Assembly (NCBI RefSeq): GCF_963924675.1
Contig: NC_089235.1
Coordinates: forward strand, 55,019,520-55,083,519
Direction: 5' to 3'
DNA length: 64,000 nucleotides
Source of the DNA: Phocoena phocoena
Taxonomy: Eukaryota; Chordata; Mammalia; Artiodactyla; Phocoenidae
Position 1 is the stretch's first letter; each line of letters opens with the position of its first letter. Positions 45,645 through 58,390 of this stretch are shown here, one piece after another. Both the position numbers and the translations under genes were made by a program. The notes beneath the pieces are model-generated. The model was not told where the DNA came from, searched no databases, and saw only the letters and a program-made list of their open reading frames with translations.

Positions 45645-46258
45645 TTAGAATAGTAGTCCACTTGCTGCATAATGTTCACTCCAAAACTTATTGGTGTTAA
45701 ATCACAAAAATTTTATGATGCTTTGTATTCTATTGGACAGAAGTTCATAAAAGGCTCAGTGGTGATGGTTTTTCTTTTTTCCACAATATCCAGCCCTTTG
45801 TCTTTGAAGACTTAAATGGCTGAAAGCTAGAACAATTTGGTCCAAAAGATTTACTTCCCAGGTAACTTCTTCACTGACTTAGTGCCTGGGCTGGGTTAGC
45901 TGATGGTTTGGAATAGTTGTGATTGTCAACCAGAGCACCTATATGTGGCCTCTTCTTGTGACTTGGGCTTCTCACCATACGGCATCAGTATCTGAGTGGA
46001 ACAATCATGAGAGAGAGTGTTCTAGAGCCAAATTTCCAGCAGAGCCAGGTGTCAGCTGTACACCTTTTTCTGACCCAGCCTATGAAATCATGCCATTTTC
46101 TTTTTGATTAGAAGCAGTCACAAAGCCAGCCAAGATTCAACAAGGAAAGATTAGGCTCCAGATTTTGATGAGAAGAGCAGAGTGGAAGAGTGTGTTAGAA
46201 GGGAGACACTGTAGTGGTGGCCAAATTTGGAAAATACATTCTGCCACTTATGGCATGT
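45645..46258 (-). mobile_element. MLT1-type MaLR LTR, inverted
   Basis: The minus strand begins GTGGCAGAATGTATTTTCC near 46256, with TTGGCTGGCTTTGTGACTGC and GGCTGGGTCAGAAAAAGG, and runs to the reverse of CTCCAAAACTTATTGGTG and CTTGCTGCATAATG at the left end. This is the complete MLT1 order. It faces the plus-strand MLT1 at 44685-45075. Confidence 0.85.
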
Positions 46259-48445
46259 TAAAGTTCTGAATCAAAAATAAGAGGACTTGGGCTACAGTAT
46301 TTCTTCTAATACTTCCATAGAAAGTCATTAGCCACTATAATCTTTAGTTCACTCATCTGTACTCTGAAAGGTTTGAATGCATAATCTATATAGTCTTTGA
46401 GGACTAAAAGAAGGTATGATCCAGAATGTGGCCTATGAGTAATTTCTTCATTTGTGGTCTCCTACTTACTGCCAAACTTCTGGGATAGTTATTAAACCAG
46501 TGGGTGAGCACTAGTTTAATTTGCTTTCTGCTAGAACACAGTAAAATTCGATGAAAAGTAAATAATAGGGAATAATATGACTACTAATACAATTGTATAT
46601 TATGTAGATACAATGTTGGCTTGAGGTATAACATAGGAGAAAAAGTTCTCCCTTATTTTATTCATTCAACAGTTTCAGTTAAGTTTGCTTAATATCATTA
46701 TTAAAATATACTAAAATATTAATAGATTTTTAATTGTAAGAATATGTACTTCTTAATTTTTATTACAAGAATATAAGTTCCTTAATTTGCCTTCAAAAAG
46801 GGCATCATGGTAAAGAGGTTTAATTTTTATTGGTTTGTTATGTACTTTTATAGCTGGCAAATAAAATGAACTTACATTATTAAGACATTTTAGGGAGATT
46901 CATACATTGGTGCCCTTAAAAACTCCCATTCATATGTAATTATTTGAATAATAAGAATTCATTGAAAAAGGACAGATTGGAATGCTCAGGATAATTCAGG
47001 TTTATTAAATATTAGATGTAACAGATGTTCTTTTTAAAAGTAAGCTAGTTATATTTATGATAGTTTTTAAATAAAAGCAAAAGAAATACTGAGAAGATAG
47101 AAAATAAAAAATTTGTATTTTTATACTTGATAGCTGTATGTACTTTGACAAGTTATTCAGATGTCAGTTGAATCATTTGTAAAATTAAAAAGTTATATTT
47201 GTAGATTTTTAAGGCTCCTTACGTATATAAATTTCTATGCAAAATAATATAAAAAGGATAATTAAAATATCAATATAGTAAAAAAACTGACATTTCAATA
47301 CCAGATATTAAACACTTTTAGCATTAGAGCTCAACAGCTGCATCTATACATCTATCCATATATCTATTTATAATCTCTTTATGTACCCTAGATTCACAAA
47401 TAAAGTATCCAGTTTAATATTAGCCAACTTAACCCTTACTCTATGGAATAAGTAATATACTGTCATCAAAAATATAATATGTATAATGGCTAATTTTAAC
47501 TTGTAATTTTATAACAACATATTTTGAAGAGTTTTGGGAGAGGCTATATCAAATTAAACTATTAACTGTCCATTTATTCTTTGTTCTTTAAACCTTATTG
47601 GTAAGATATCTCTGAATCAATTTTATGTTCTTATTCCTTTTCAGGAGGCCTATTTACCTTTTTTCCAAATAAGACAAATAAGCCAAACTGCTGAGAATAA
47701 TACTACAGCCTGGAAAATTCATGTTTCACTTAGAGATTCAAATAACTGGTTTATGTAAAATCTGTTAAGTATCTCAGATAGTATAATCTAAGATTTTAAA
47801 GTCATCGTATTCTTATAGTGTAATTTATTGAGAGGGAACTATGCACAAGATTAGAATCGATAAAGGTTATTAAACTTGCAAAAGCTTCAAATAACTTAAC
47901 TAATGAAGTAATATAAAAACATGTAATTTGTAGTCCCATTATTGTGTTAAATATGAAGAACAATATCATCTGGGTACCAGGGCTTGATTCTCTGAAATGT
48001 AGAAATGAGTGATGCAAAAGATAGTTTACTCAGGATTCTGAATTGAGGAGGACTGATTCAAGTTTTCTAAAAGGCTGAGTGAAATTTTCACACATTGTGA
48101 TTTTTGGAAGTTGAATAATGATCTTTATTAGGTACTTGTACAATGAAAATATTCATTTTGAGAAAGATAAACACATTTAAATAAAGGGATACCACGTTTA
48201 GGTGGATTAATCATTAATTATTCATCACCTACAAAGTCAGATTGTAGTCAGCGAATAAATGGTACACAGCACCAAGACGTCTTAATGGGAGTTAAGAAAT
48301 TGTGTTTAGTAGTTCTGAATGAAGGCACATTTGGAAGGGATGGTTAGCCATGAGCATGGCCAGAGTTATGCAGAGAGTGTCTAAATTTTGCTGTAGAGGG
48401 TATTGTAATTTAGGTTGAAGATGTTAAAGAGAGTTGAATCCTGTT
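46259..48445. other. AT-rich DNA, no feature recognised
   Basis: Very low GC. No gene or named repeat recognised. Confidence 0.5.
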
Positions 48446-48446
48446 C

Positions 48447-48605
48447 AAAAGATTTTCTCAGGAATTCCCTGGTGGTTCAGTGGTTAGGATTCCGTGCTTC
48501 CACTGCAGGGGGTAGAGGGCAGAAGTTCGATCCTTGGTCAGGGGAACTAAGATCCTGAAAGTTGCTTGGCATGGCCAAAAAAAAAAAAAAAAAAAGATTT
48601 TCTCA
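48447..48605 (+). mobile_element. Short CHR SINE, 14-bp target duplication
   Basis: Head GGAATTCCCTGGTGGTTCAG, B-box-like AGTTCGATCCT, GGGGAACTAAGATCCTG and GCATGGCC, then an A tail of about 19. AAAAGATTTTCTCA flanks it exactly (48447-48460 and 48592-48605). Confidence 0.96.
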
Positions 48606-50170
48606 AATTACTCTCCTTAGATAATATAGTCATTTAAGCATTTTCCAAATTTAAAACACCGTATATCTTTGTAGTTTGTGGTCATGTTTTAAACTTGCTT
48701 ATTAACCTTACATACTATATGTGTTTTGTTTTAAAATTTTAAATAACATATCTTAACAGTAGAAGGGAATTTGCATTTGATTTTAAAATTAAATGTGTGA
48801 ATACACAGTAAAGTATGCAAGAATTCTTCCAAATGTTGCTTGGGAAAGATTGTATGTTTAATTTTAGCAAGAATATCAATATGGTTACTATCTTTCTTAT
48901 TTTTAAAACCAATTCAGTAAATACCAGAGAAATTAATATTTTCTAAAAGCATCATATTTCTTGAGGATAGCCATGCTATATATGTTTTCACTTAAATACT
49001 GGAGAAGAGAACATGTCCTATGATATAAAATTCTAAAAGATTAAAAAAAATTATCTTTCAGACTCCTGGACTAGGGCATATTTTCCTTTCAACAAATGTG
49101 TGCATAATTTGAGTCATGGAAGAAAACTGCAGGGCGAAATGTTTCTTTTTGTCCTTATATTTATCTATTCTTGGCTTAAGGCTTGAAAATAAAGCTGAGT
49201 AAATTCTAGCCCTTGAGAGAAATGACAAACTAGTTGTCTGTGAAATTTTTATTAGCATACTAAACAACTTTAGTATACGATCTCTTCCTATGTATATTTA
49301 TTCACAAATATGTGAGACTGTATTATTATATTATTTAGCTATAAAACTCACTTATGAAAGTATAAATTATAAAGAAAGAAATAATATCTATATAAATGCT
49401 CCAGTACATTCTTTTTACATGTGGATGGATGACATATACACTCTCTGGGGTGGATACCTTCATTTGGAGACTGCACAAAAAAATACTTTGTGAATGAAGG
49501 GAAACTACTTGTCTTCACTATTATATGCTTATACATTTATATCTTTATTTAGCACATTTTATGTTACAGTGTGCTCAGTAAACATTTTTGAATTTAATTT
49601 ATTGATTAGGACTAAAGAGTAGAAATTATGAAGCTGTATGTAGCCTCTGCAAGATTTACCTTAAGATTCAGTCCCAAATTTTCTTTATCATTGCTCCTGT
49701 GTATTTGAAGAATAAACAATATCTTAGTCAATTAATCCTGTATGTTTTCTTAAACACACACACACACACACTGGCAAATACTGATGTTATATATATCCTA
49801 TCACACCTTTTCTTTTATCAGTTGTCTCTGCCTTTGTTATTTTTGCAGGTGTCTGTAAATAGCCAACCACTCTTTAGTTCATAATACATAATGCCCAAAC
49901 CCTTAGATAAACATTCATGAATATACTTACCTGGCTTCAATAGTTTTGGCAGAGTTCAGTTCACACCCATGTGTAGATATTATGCTAGAGCCACAGTGAA
50001 AATTATATTGTTCCCTGGACTTCATAAGTCTGAACTTTTGCTCAGCTGTTTTCTTTCTGTAAGAATTTTCTTCACCAGTCATCCCTTCTTTCAATGCTAG
50101 CTCAAGTTCTACACCCATCACCAATCTGATATCCTATATGGATCCTCCCCCTTCTTCTTTTGGATTACCT
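48606..50170. other. AT-rich DNA, no feature recognised
   Basis: Contains a short (CA)n run at 49755-49770. No gene or named repeat. Confidence 0.5.
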
Positions 50171-50171
50171 T

Positions 50172-50241
50172 TGTGTGTGTGTGTGTGTGTGTGCGCGCAT
50201 GTGTGTGTGCGCGTGTGTGTGTGCGTGTGCGTGTGTGTGTG
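50172..50241. repeat. (TG)n / GCGC microsatellite, alternating Pu-Py
   Basis: About 70 bases of unbroken purine-pyrimidine alternation: TG units interspersed with GCGCGC and GCGC segments. It sits directly next to the 3' end of an inverted old L1. Confidence 0.95.
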
Positions 50242-50950
50242 ATAAAATTTACTTAATAAAATTTACCGTTTTAGGCATTTTAGTTTATAATTTATTGACA
50301 TTAAGTCCATTCACATTGTTGTTCCACTGCTATCTTATTCATCGTACCAAACTGAAAATCTGTACCCATCAAACAAAAACTCCACATTCTTCCTTCCCCA
50401 TCCACTGGTAACCACTATTCTACTCTCCATTTCTATGAATTTGAATATTCTAGGTACCTCATATAAATGAAATCATACAATATTTGTCAATTTTTGTGTA
50501 GTTTATTTCACTTACCATAATGTTTTTAAGGTTCATATGTCTTGTAGCATGTATCAGAACTTCATTCCTTTTTAATGCTGAATAATAATACATTGCTTTT
50601 ATATGTCACATTTTGTTTATCCATTCAGTAGTTGATGGATATGGGCTTTTTGACCTTTTGGCTATTGTGACTAATGATGATTTGGTATACAAATATCTGT
50701 TTGTGTCTCTGTTTTCAATTCTTTTTGGGTATAAACATAGAAGTGGAATCGCTGGATCACATAGTAATTCTATGTTTAATTTTTTGAGGAACCATCACAC
50801 TCTATTCTACAGTGGCTGCCCCATTGTACATTCCCCCCAGCAATGTACAAGGGTTCTAATTTCTCCACATCCTCTCCGACACTTGTTATTTTCTGATTTT
50901 TTTTCTTTTAAAGATATTAGCCATTCTAATGGATATGAGTTGGCAAACAA
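50242..50950 (-). mobile_element. Old L1 (L1M-type) 3' end, inverted
   Basis: Reversed 3'UTR (GATAAAATTTACTTAATAA, CCACTGGTAACCACTATTC) followed by the ORF2 carboxy end (TTTCACTTACCATAATG, TGAATAATAATACATTGC, GAAGTGGAATCGCTGGATCA, CATCCTCTCCGACACTTG). Similar in age to the copy at 6946-8712. Confidence 0.85.
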
Positions 50951-52439
50951 AGGATCATTCCTTAATAGAGCAAATTAGAATTAATATTTCCATCCTTTTA
51001 TTTTACAATGATCTGTTTATGATTTTATAATTTATTGTAGTCTGGAGATTATTTGGTATTTTCTGTCTGTCTAATTCTATTAAAATATTTGGGAGTTAGA
51101 TTTTGTTTACTCCTATTTTTTCAATACACCATATATTTTACAATATACTCTTGGTAAGTGTTTGTTGGATAATACATTTCCACATTATCCATTGTAAATT
51201 GCTCTCATTTTGATACCTGAAAATGTTAGGCAATGTAATATGGTAATTATGGCAGAATTCCTTTAAAATAATGTTATTTCTGTTCATTATTCTTATCCAT
51301 ATATAGAAGTACTTTAAGCTAACCTTGTACACAATTCTTGTTTTTCTTCTAAATAAAATGTATTGATTTTCTTTTAACCAGTTGGAAAATTTATATATTT
51401 AAAGGTAAATATTGAGTCAACTTGCTTATTAGTTTGTCAATATTACTATTTAATATTTGTATGATGAAGACACTTTAATGCATTAATTTAAATTTAAAAT
51501 ATCTAAGTAAGTGTATATTGCTTAACATTTTAAATATAAGGTTACCTTATTAAATTTGGTTGTTTTTCCTGAGACTTCTATTCACATTCTCCAGCTTATT
51601 CAGAATTCTAATAAGACTCTTTGAAATCCATAAAAGATAAGTTATAAATGGTTCATTAGATCTTCTTTGACAGTCAGAAAACTAATTTAGTATTTAAAAT
51701 GTGGACAACAACAGAACATTTATCACAGAACCATATACTTACTAACTCTTAGAAACATAAAAATTGTGGAATATAACGGTTCCTCTAAAGTCAATAGCCT
51801 GAGAGTTATGATGGTGCAAAGTAATCTTTAGTTTACAGCAATATATCAAAATCCATTTGGAATGAGATTTATATGAGTAAAATCCTAACCCATATAAATT
51901 GTATATTTAACACAGAAAAGTTAGATAGTATAATACTACTTTTCTTAAGAGTTCTAAATATTTTCAGCATGGCATTAAAAAAAATAATAACACTATGTGT
52001 TCACTGTAATATATACCAAAGGAGAATGCCATAGTTTCTATATTGACTACTTTATGAATAAATTAGAAGAAAGCTTAAATAGTCAATTTGTCAAATTTAA
52101 GGGTACACAAGTGCAAATACATACATATGTACATACATAAAATTGGGATTAAAGGTAACCTTTAGAGATCCCTGAGTTTAGGCATATGGTGAACTAACAG
52201 TACTTGGGACAGACGGCATATTTGTTCATTTGAAAAAGTTGGTTAGAAGGTTAGGGGAAATACTAAAAATCTTCATCATATATGATGAGAAATATGAGTT
52301 TAAGATTTTTAGCTTTCATTTTTGGTTTTGATTTTTTCTTTCATATATGAATGTTCCAGCAATGCTAGTAGAAAGACTATTCTTTCTCTATTGAAATAAC
52401 TTGGAATTTTTGTTGCAAAACAGTTGACATATATTATAT
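50951..52439. other. AT-rich DNA, no feature recognised
   Basis: Low GC, no gene or named repeat. Confidence 0.5.
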
Positions 52440-52763
52440 TTCTCTTTCTGGACTTCTCCATTGTTCTACGTGCTTGTGCTAATATCACATTGTCTTGATT
52501 ACTGTGGCTTTTTTTAAAACATGAAATCAAGTAATGTTACTCGCCAAATTTTTTCTTCCTTTGTCTTAGCTATTCTAGGCCCTTTGCTTTTTGATGTCAA
52601 TTTTCAAATAAACATCAATGTCTACAAAAATTTTATGAGATTTAGATTGTGGCTGCAAGGAATTGGCAGATGAATTCAAAGAGAACTGGCTTTTACTAAT
52701 ATAAAAATATGGTATATCTCTATATTTATTTAGTTTTTCACTGATAGTTTTTATCAGTGCACC
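52440..52763 (-). mobile_element. Old L1 ORF2 fragment, inverted
   Basis: TTGTCTTGATTACTGTGGC, TTAGCTATTCTAGGCCCTTTG, CAATGTCTACAAAAATTTTA and ATGGTATATCTCTATATT match the reversed ORF2 zone equivalent to about 20580-20890 of the inner L1, but more decayed. It abuts a plus-strand L1 at about 52764. Confidence 0.8.
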
Positions 52764-53375
52764 TTATCTTTGACAAAGGAGGCAAGTATACACAATGAGA
52801 AAAGACAGCCTCTTCAATAAGTGGTGCTGGGAAATCTCTACAGCTGCATGTAAAAGAATGAAATTAGAACACTTCCTAACACCATATGCAAAAATAAAAT
52901 GAAAAAGGATTAAAGACCTAAATGTAAGGCCAAAAACTGTCAAACTCTTAGTGGAAAACATAGGCAGAACACTCTATGACATAAATCACAGCAAGATCCT
53001 TTTTGACCCACCTCCTAGAGAAATGGAAATAAAAATAAACAAGTGAGACCTAATGAAACTTAAAAGCTTTTGCACAAAAGAAATCATAAAGAAGATGAAA
53101 AGACAACCCTCAGAATGGGCTAAAACATTTGCAAATGAAGCAACTGACAAAGATTAAACTCGAAAATTTGCAAGCAGCTCATGCAGCTCAATATCAATAA
53201 AACAAACAACCCAATTCAAAAATGGGCAGTAGGGAGGGTGGGAGAGAGGGAGATGCAAGAGGGAAGAGATATGGAAGCATATGTATATGTATAACTGATT
53301 CACTTTGTTATAAAGCAGAAACTAACACACCATTGTAAAGCAATTATACTCCAATAAAGATGTTAGAAAAAAAAG
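52764..53375 (+). mobile_element. Younger L1 3' piece with internal deletion, plus strand
   Basis: CTTTGACAAAGGAGGCAAG, AGCCTCTTCAATAAGTGGTG and later ORF2 blocks run to AATGGGCAG at 53229, then jump straight to the 3'UTR (TAGGGAGGGTGGGAGAG) and end with AAACTAACACACCATTGTAA, TACTCCAATAAAG and an A-rich tail. Roughly the last third of ORF2 is missing at the jump. The 3' end is the same subtype as the outer L1 at 18.6 kb. No clear target duplication. Confidence 0.88.
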
Positions 53376-53384
53376 AAAACAAAG

Positions 53385-54690
53385 AGGAAGTTGTAGATGT
53401 AAATACATATATATCAATAATACCACTTAATGTAATTGATGACAAACTCCAATCAAAAGGCAGAGATTTTCATATTGGATGAAAGAAACAAAACTAGATA
53501 AAACTATATGCTATCTACAGGAGGCACAAATTAAATTCAAAGACACAAATAGTTTTAAAATAAAAAGAATAGAAAGAGATATACCATGCAAAGAGCAATA
53601 TAGGGAGCTGGAATGGCCATACACAGTATCAGACAAAATCGATCTTAAAACAAAAAAATATTACTACAGATAAAGGACCACATTCATAATGATAAAAATG
53701 TCTGTCCATCAGGGAGATATAACAATTATAAACATGTATGAACCTCAAATGAGAACCCCAAAATACATGAAGCAAAATCTGATAGAATTGAATGGAAAAA
53801 TAAACAATTCATCAATAATAGTTCTAGGACACATCACTGCAAGTTAATAATGGATAGAGCAACCAGGCAAATGATTAGTAAGGAAACAGAAGATATTAAT
53901 AACACTATGTACCAACTAGAGCTAAGAAACATCTATAGAACAGTCCATCTAATAACTGCACATTCTATTCAAGAGTATATGGGACAATATCCAAGATAGA
54001 TCATATGTGAGGCTGTAAAACAAGTCTTAATAAATTGAAAAAGGTTGAAATCAAACAAGGCATGTTCTCAAATTATATTCTATGGTCTTGTTTCACCAGT
54101 TCTATTCAACATTTTAGCAGAGTGTATAGCCAGGAAAATTAGATAAGAATAAAAAAAATAAAAGACATTCAGATAGGAACAAAAGAAGTAAAACTGTTTG
54201 TTATTGCAGATAATGATCTTGTATATAGAACATCCTAAGAATTTCACTAAAAGAAATTTGAACTAATAAATGATTTCAGCAAGGGTAAAGGATGCATAAT
54301 AATGTGTACATATTGATTATATTTCTATATACTAGCAGTGAACATTCTGAAAATAAAATTAATCAAACAATACCTTTTAAAATAGCATCAAACAGAAAAA
54401 CATATTTTGGTTTAAATTTAACAAAAGAAGTGTGAGACTTGTACACTGTAAACTAAGAAAGCACTTTTGAAAGATATTAAAGAAATGCTAATAAATGTAA
54501 GGTGTCCCATAATCATGGATTTGAAAATACTGACAAAATAGCAATAATGCCTAAATTGATCTACAGATTCAATGAAGTTCTTATAAAATTTTCAACAGAA
54601 ATGTCTTCAGTAATTGACAATTTGATCCTCAAATTCATATGAAAATTCAAGGGACTCAGAAGAGCCAAAACAAGCTGAGAATTGAAAACT
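53385..54690 (+). mobile_element. Old L1 ORF2 fragment, plus strand
   Basis: Decayed ORF2 from the post-endonuclease region to the reverse transcriptase: CTACAGGAGGCACAAATTAA (53513), ATACATGAAGCAAAATCTGA (53762), TCAACATTTTAGCAGAGTG (54108), TTATTGCAGATAATGATCTTG (the FADDM-coding zone, 54199), and CTCAGAAGAGCCAAAACAAG (54655). Stops throughout. Confidence 0.82.
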
Positions 54691-56760
54691 GAGTAGGGGA
54701 GCTCCAGATGGGGATGGGCAAAAGCATTTCAGGTGGAAGGAACAGCATGTGAACACCCCATTGTAGAAACTTGAGGAGCCCTAAGATATGAACTCAGTTG
54801 AACTCTTCATTAATATTTACCTTAATTAAAACACCTTTTCATTGTATGCTAGAAAAATACACGTTACAAATTGTAGGAGATCATAGTTAAAGGAAGGGTA
54901 AATTCTTAGCATTTGAAAGTATAGCATTCAGTTGATAATTATAGTATAGCAAAATATTCTATAGAAACATATATATTCCTATATATATTTCTATAGAAAT
55001 ATTCTGCAGCTGCCAATAAAATAAGATAGAGATGTATTTACTATCATAAGGCCATAACAATTTCTTTGATTCAGAAAAGCAAATTAAAAAATAAGTACAA
55101 ATAGTATAAATTTCTTATCTTATTTCTTCTGTCTCATATATTGGTAGACATAGACATGGGAGATAAAGTGCATATATATGCACATGTACATGCATTCATA
55201 TATATGAGATATATGTACATCTATGCCTATATGTAATGCCAACAACTAACTATACACATATAAAAAATGTTTGTATATTCAATATATAAACAAAATGCTG
55301 TTTCAGAGAAAAAATGGATATACAGCCAACAAAGCTAAATATACTGACATTTCTAATTAGGAAAGTTTGTCATCAGTATGATTACTGATGGCTGTCAGTT
55401 GTGGATATGATGAAAAATATGGGGTAGGATAATTTGTTCTTATCAAGGTGAGGGGTAGAAGTTAGGTATAGTCAGGTTAGGAAAACTAAAAAACAGAGTT
55501 GCAGAACTCATGCCACAGGAAGTAGACCAGGAGACAGACAAATAAAAAAGTACAAAAAGGACACTCCTACCGAAAGGAAAATCAATCAATAGGGACAAAG
55601 ATGAGCAAATAAACAGGAAGGAATTTGGTTAATCTTTAAAAATCAAAAGACAAAGAAATACAAGTAGAAGATTCAATACTAGTTTGCAAAAGGCTTTGAT
55701 GGGTAGCAGTGCTTTACATCTGATATATAAATGTTTCAGATTGGATTATTTTAGGTCAACTGGGAAGCAAGTGGGAAAATTTTGGTACAAGCCATTTTTG
55801 TCAAGAATTCTCTGAAATGGGTACTTGTCAAACTACTCAAGTTAAGAAAAGCAAAATATTTATATAGATAAAAGATAGCATATACTGTCAGATATTTTCA
55901 TGGTGAGATAATTTTTATTGGATATAATTAAAACATTAATAAATTATACATAACTTTTCCAGGAACCAAATGGCAGTTTAAAAGATTCAAAAATAATTTC
56001 TACCTTTGAAAATATCAAAGAAAGTCAAATTAATTACTTTTAAATAGACAAGTATGCAAGGCTTAAAAGAAGCAAGCCACATTCATGTTGGCTACACTAG
56101 TAAATGCCATTTGCAAAGTGAGATTTAACCTATGTTGCTGAATTCTCATTATATAAAATTATAAGTAGAACTGGATTCTGCTGTAGCACTTTTAATCTTC
56201 AAAGTTCTCTATATACATTAACTAGGAGTCATTAAGTTTAAATTTTGTAGTATAGCCATCTTTAACTAGGAAATAAAATAGAAGAGATTAAATAAAAGGC
56301 GTTCTCTGTAATGAATATTAACTCTCCGGTTTCTACAACAACCAGGACTTTTGGCTCTAAATTAACTCTTTATGATCATGAGATTTTTTTCGTGCTTAAA
56401 ATTGAACTATATTTCACTTCTATCAATAATTCATTGCAATTCATTATAATCACCAGTTTAAAAAAATACACAGCAAATGTACTTTCCAAATAGCATATTT
56501 TAGCACTGTGGAAATAAAGCTACTAAGTGACTTAATTTTAGAGTAGATTCTATAGAATTTTAAAAGCTTACTTTCTAAGAAAGACACAACATGCTAGCTA
56601 GAGGAAAACACTCTGAGAGAGCAAAAGTATTCCAAAAGTACATTATTTTTATTATCTTTATTTTATCTTTTTTAAAAAACCTTCGAATATAGCATTTCAA
56701 ATCCCGTACAGATGCAAAGTTTATTTACTGAATAAATGATGAGATCTCTAAAACAATGAT
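54691..56760. other. AT-rich DNA with TA-rich stretches
   Basis: GGGCAAAAGCATTTCAGGTG and GGAACAGCATGTGAACACC near 54720 resemble an L2 fragment. A TATATG-rich region is at 55160-55270. No gene recognised. Confidence 0.45.
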
Positions 56761-56761
56761 T

Positions 56762-56990
56762 CTACCATTATCTCAAAAGATTAATATTTTTTTCATGTTT
56801 TAGGCCAAAAAATTACCTCAATCATTTAATTAATATAAATAATAAAGTCATTGGTGTATCTCTCTTTAATGAAGCATTTGTATGTTTCAGGATATTCTGA
56901 ACATGTTTCAACTTTAAAAGTTTAGTAATTTAGAAATTGGTATGAAATGTTTTGTTTCATATTCTTCCTTACATAATATCAATTGGTATC
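56762..56990 (+). repeat. Copy A of a diverged local duplication
   Basis: From about 56803 to 56990 the sequence aligns along its length with 58431-58607 in the same orientation: for example GATATTCTGAACATGTTTCA against GATATTCTGAATATGTTTGA, and TATGAAATGTTTTGTTTCAT against TATGAAATGCTTTGTTCCAT. Similarity may reach left to about 56762. No known repeat family was recognised. Confidence 0.75.
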
Positions 56991-57735
56991 TTTCGTTCAA
57001 ACTACAAATCATTTGTTTGTCTTTGACACATACAATCTTTCCACTAGAAACATAGTGGTTTGTTTATATGATAAGAAAATTAATCAACATTTATTAGACC
57101 TACTCAGAAACCATTGTTACATGAATGAGAAACAAAATGTATGGGATCTGATGTCAAGTGGCATATATTTTAATTCTATAAAAAAGTAGTATGTATAATA
57201 TAAAATTTAAGGATATGAATTGATTCACTTGATTACTAGTTTGGGTTTAAACAGAGTAGTAGATTTTGGTATTTTTTCCAAGTTTTCTACCGGCACTAAA
57301 ATATAAATGATTATGACTTTTCTCATGTACTTCATGGGCTTTTTATTATAACACTGGGATTCCCTGTAACAAATGCAATCTATAAAGCCACATAATTATT
57401 GTGGTTGACCAGGTTCACTGACTTGCTAAGTGACTCTTGCATGAGCACCAAGCTTTCAGTAAAATTATGTCAGGTTCTGGTGATTTATTATCTTTAATTG
57501 TCATTTTTTCTCCTAACTTAAAATTTTAAGCAAAGAGAAGTCCTTTATATATTCACTTATGTATGTACATGTAAATATGTATTAAATCTACCTATATAAT
57601 TTTATTGATGAGGTTGAGTTTTGGGCTAAGTAAAGGAGAACTGAGAGACATTTTTAAAGAGCAGGAAAAAAGACCTGCCAGGTTTCACAAGTGACGAAAG
57701 CAAAAACAGCCATTGTGACAGCAAAAATACTTTGA
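56991..57735. other. AT-rich DNA, no feature recognised
   Basis: No gene or named repeat. Confidence 0.5.
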
Positions 57736-57743
57736 AGATCATT

Positions 57744-57784
<41 letters not shown>

Positions 57785-57982
57785 TTTTTTTGCGGTACGC
57801 GGGCCTCTCACTGTTGTGACCTCTCCCGTTGTGGAGCACAGGCTCCGGACGCGCAGGCTCAGTGGTCATGGCTCACGGGCCCAGCCGCTCCGTGACATGT
57901 GGGATCTTCCTGGACCGGGGCACGAACCCGTGTCCCCTGCATCGGCAGGCGGACTCTCAACCACACTGCCACCAGGGAAGCC
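57744..57982 (-). mobile_element. CHR SINE behind a (TA)n tract, inverted
   Basis: A TA-repeat (57744-57768) runs into a T run (57769-57791), then the SINE body with CACGAACCCGTGTCCCC and reversed head CCACCAGGGAAGCCC. The body is close to the other CHR copies with few changes, so it is relatively young. Flanking duplications are not obvious because the left flank is TA repeat. Confidence 0.93.
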
Positions 57983-58390
57983 CTGTGTGGTATTTTTTGC
58001 AAACATTAGCTCAACAAATGATGTGTGGTAGATGACATAGAGTTTTGGTTGGCTGGAGCAGAGATGATGGTCTGGGATAAAACACAAATGAGGCTGAAAT
58101 ATTTTTAGGATTTACAATACAAAAACAATAGCTTAAGTTTTTACTGAAAAAAATATGGATGCATTTTTGATGTTTGAGATTCAGGATTATCTCAATTCAT
58201 AGATGTGAAACTACATGCTTAATCATGGTTCTGGTTAAAAAAACAGATGGCAATAAATCAAGATTTTTTTTGTTTCCAACAACACTTTTTTTCATTTCAT
58301 CATGCTGCCCTTTTGACAAGTCAAGGGACTGTTAAAATACTTCCATAAATAGTAGAATTCTTTAAGTCTTAGGCAATAGGTTATATGGCA
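57983..58390. other. AT-rich DNA, no feature recognised
   Basis: No gene or named repeat. Confidence 0.5.

Noticed and set aside
50160..50411. 83-codon Cys/Val-rich frame
   Set aside because: It is a translation of a TG/GC microsatellite followed by L1 3'UTR.
52440..54690. BovB (RTE) LINE
   Set aside because: All LINE pieces here match L1 ORF2 blocks; no BovB-specific sequence was seen.
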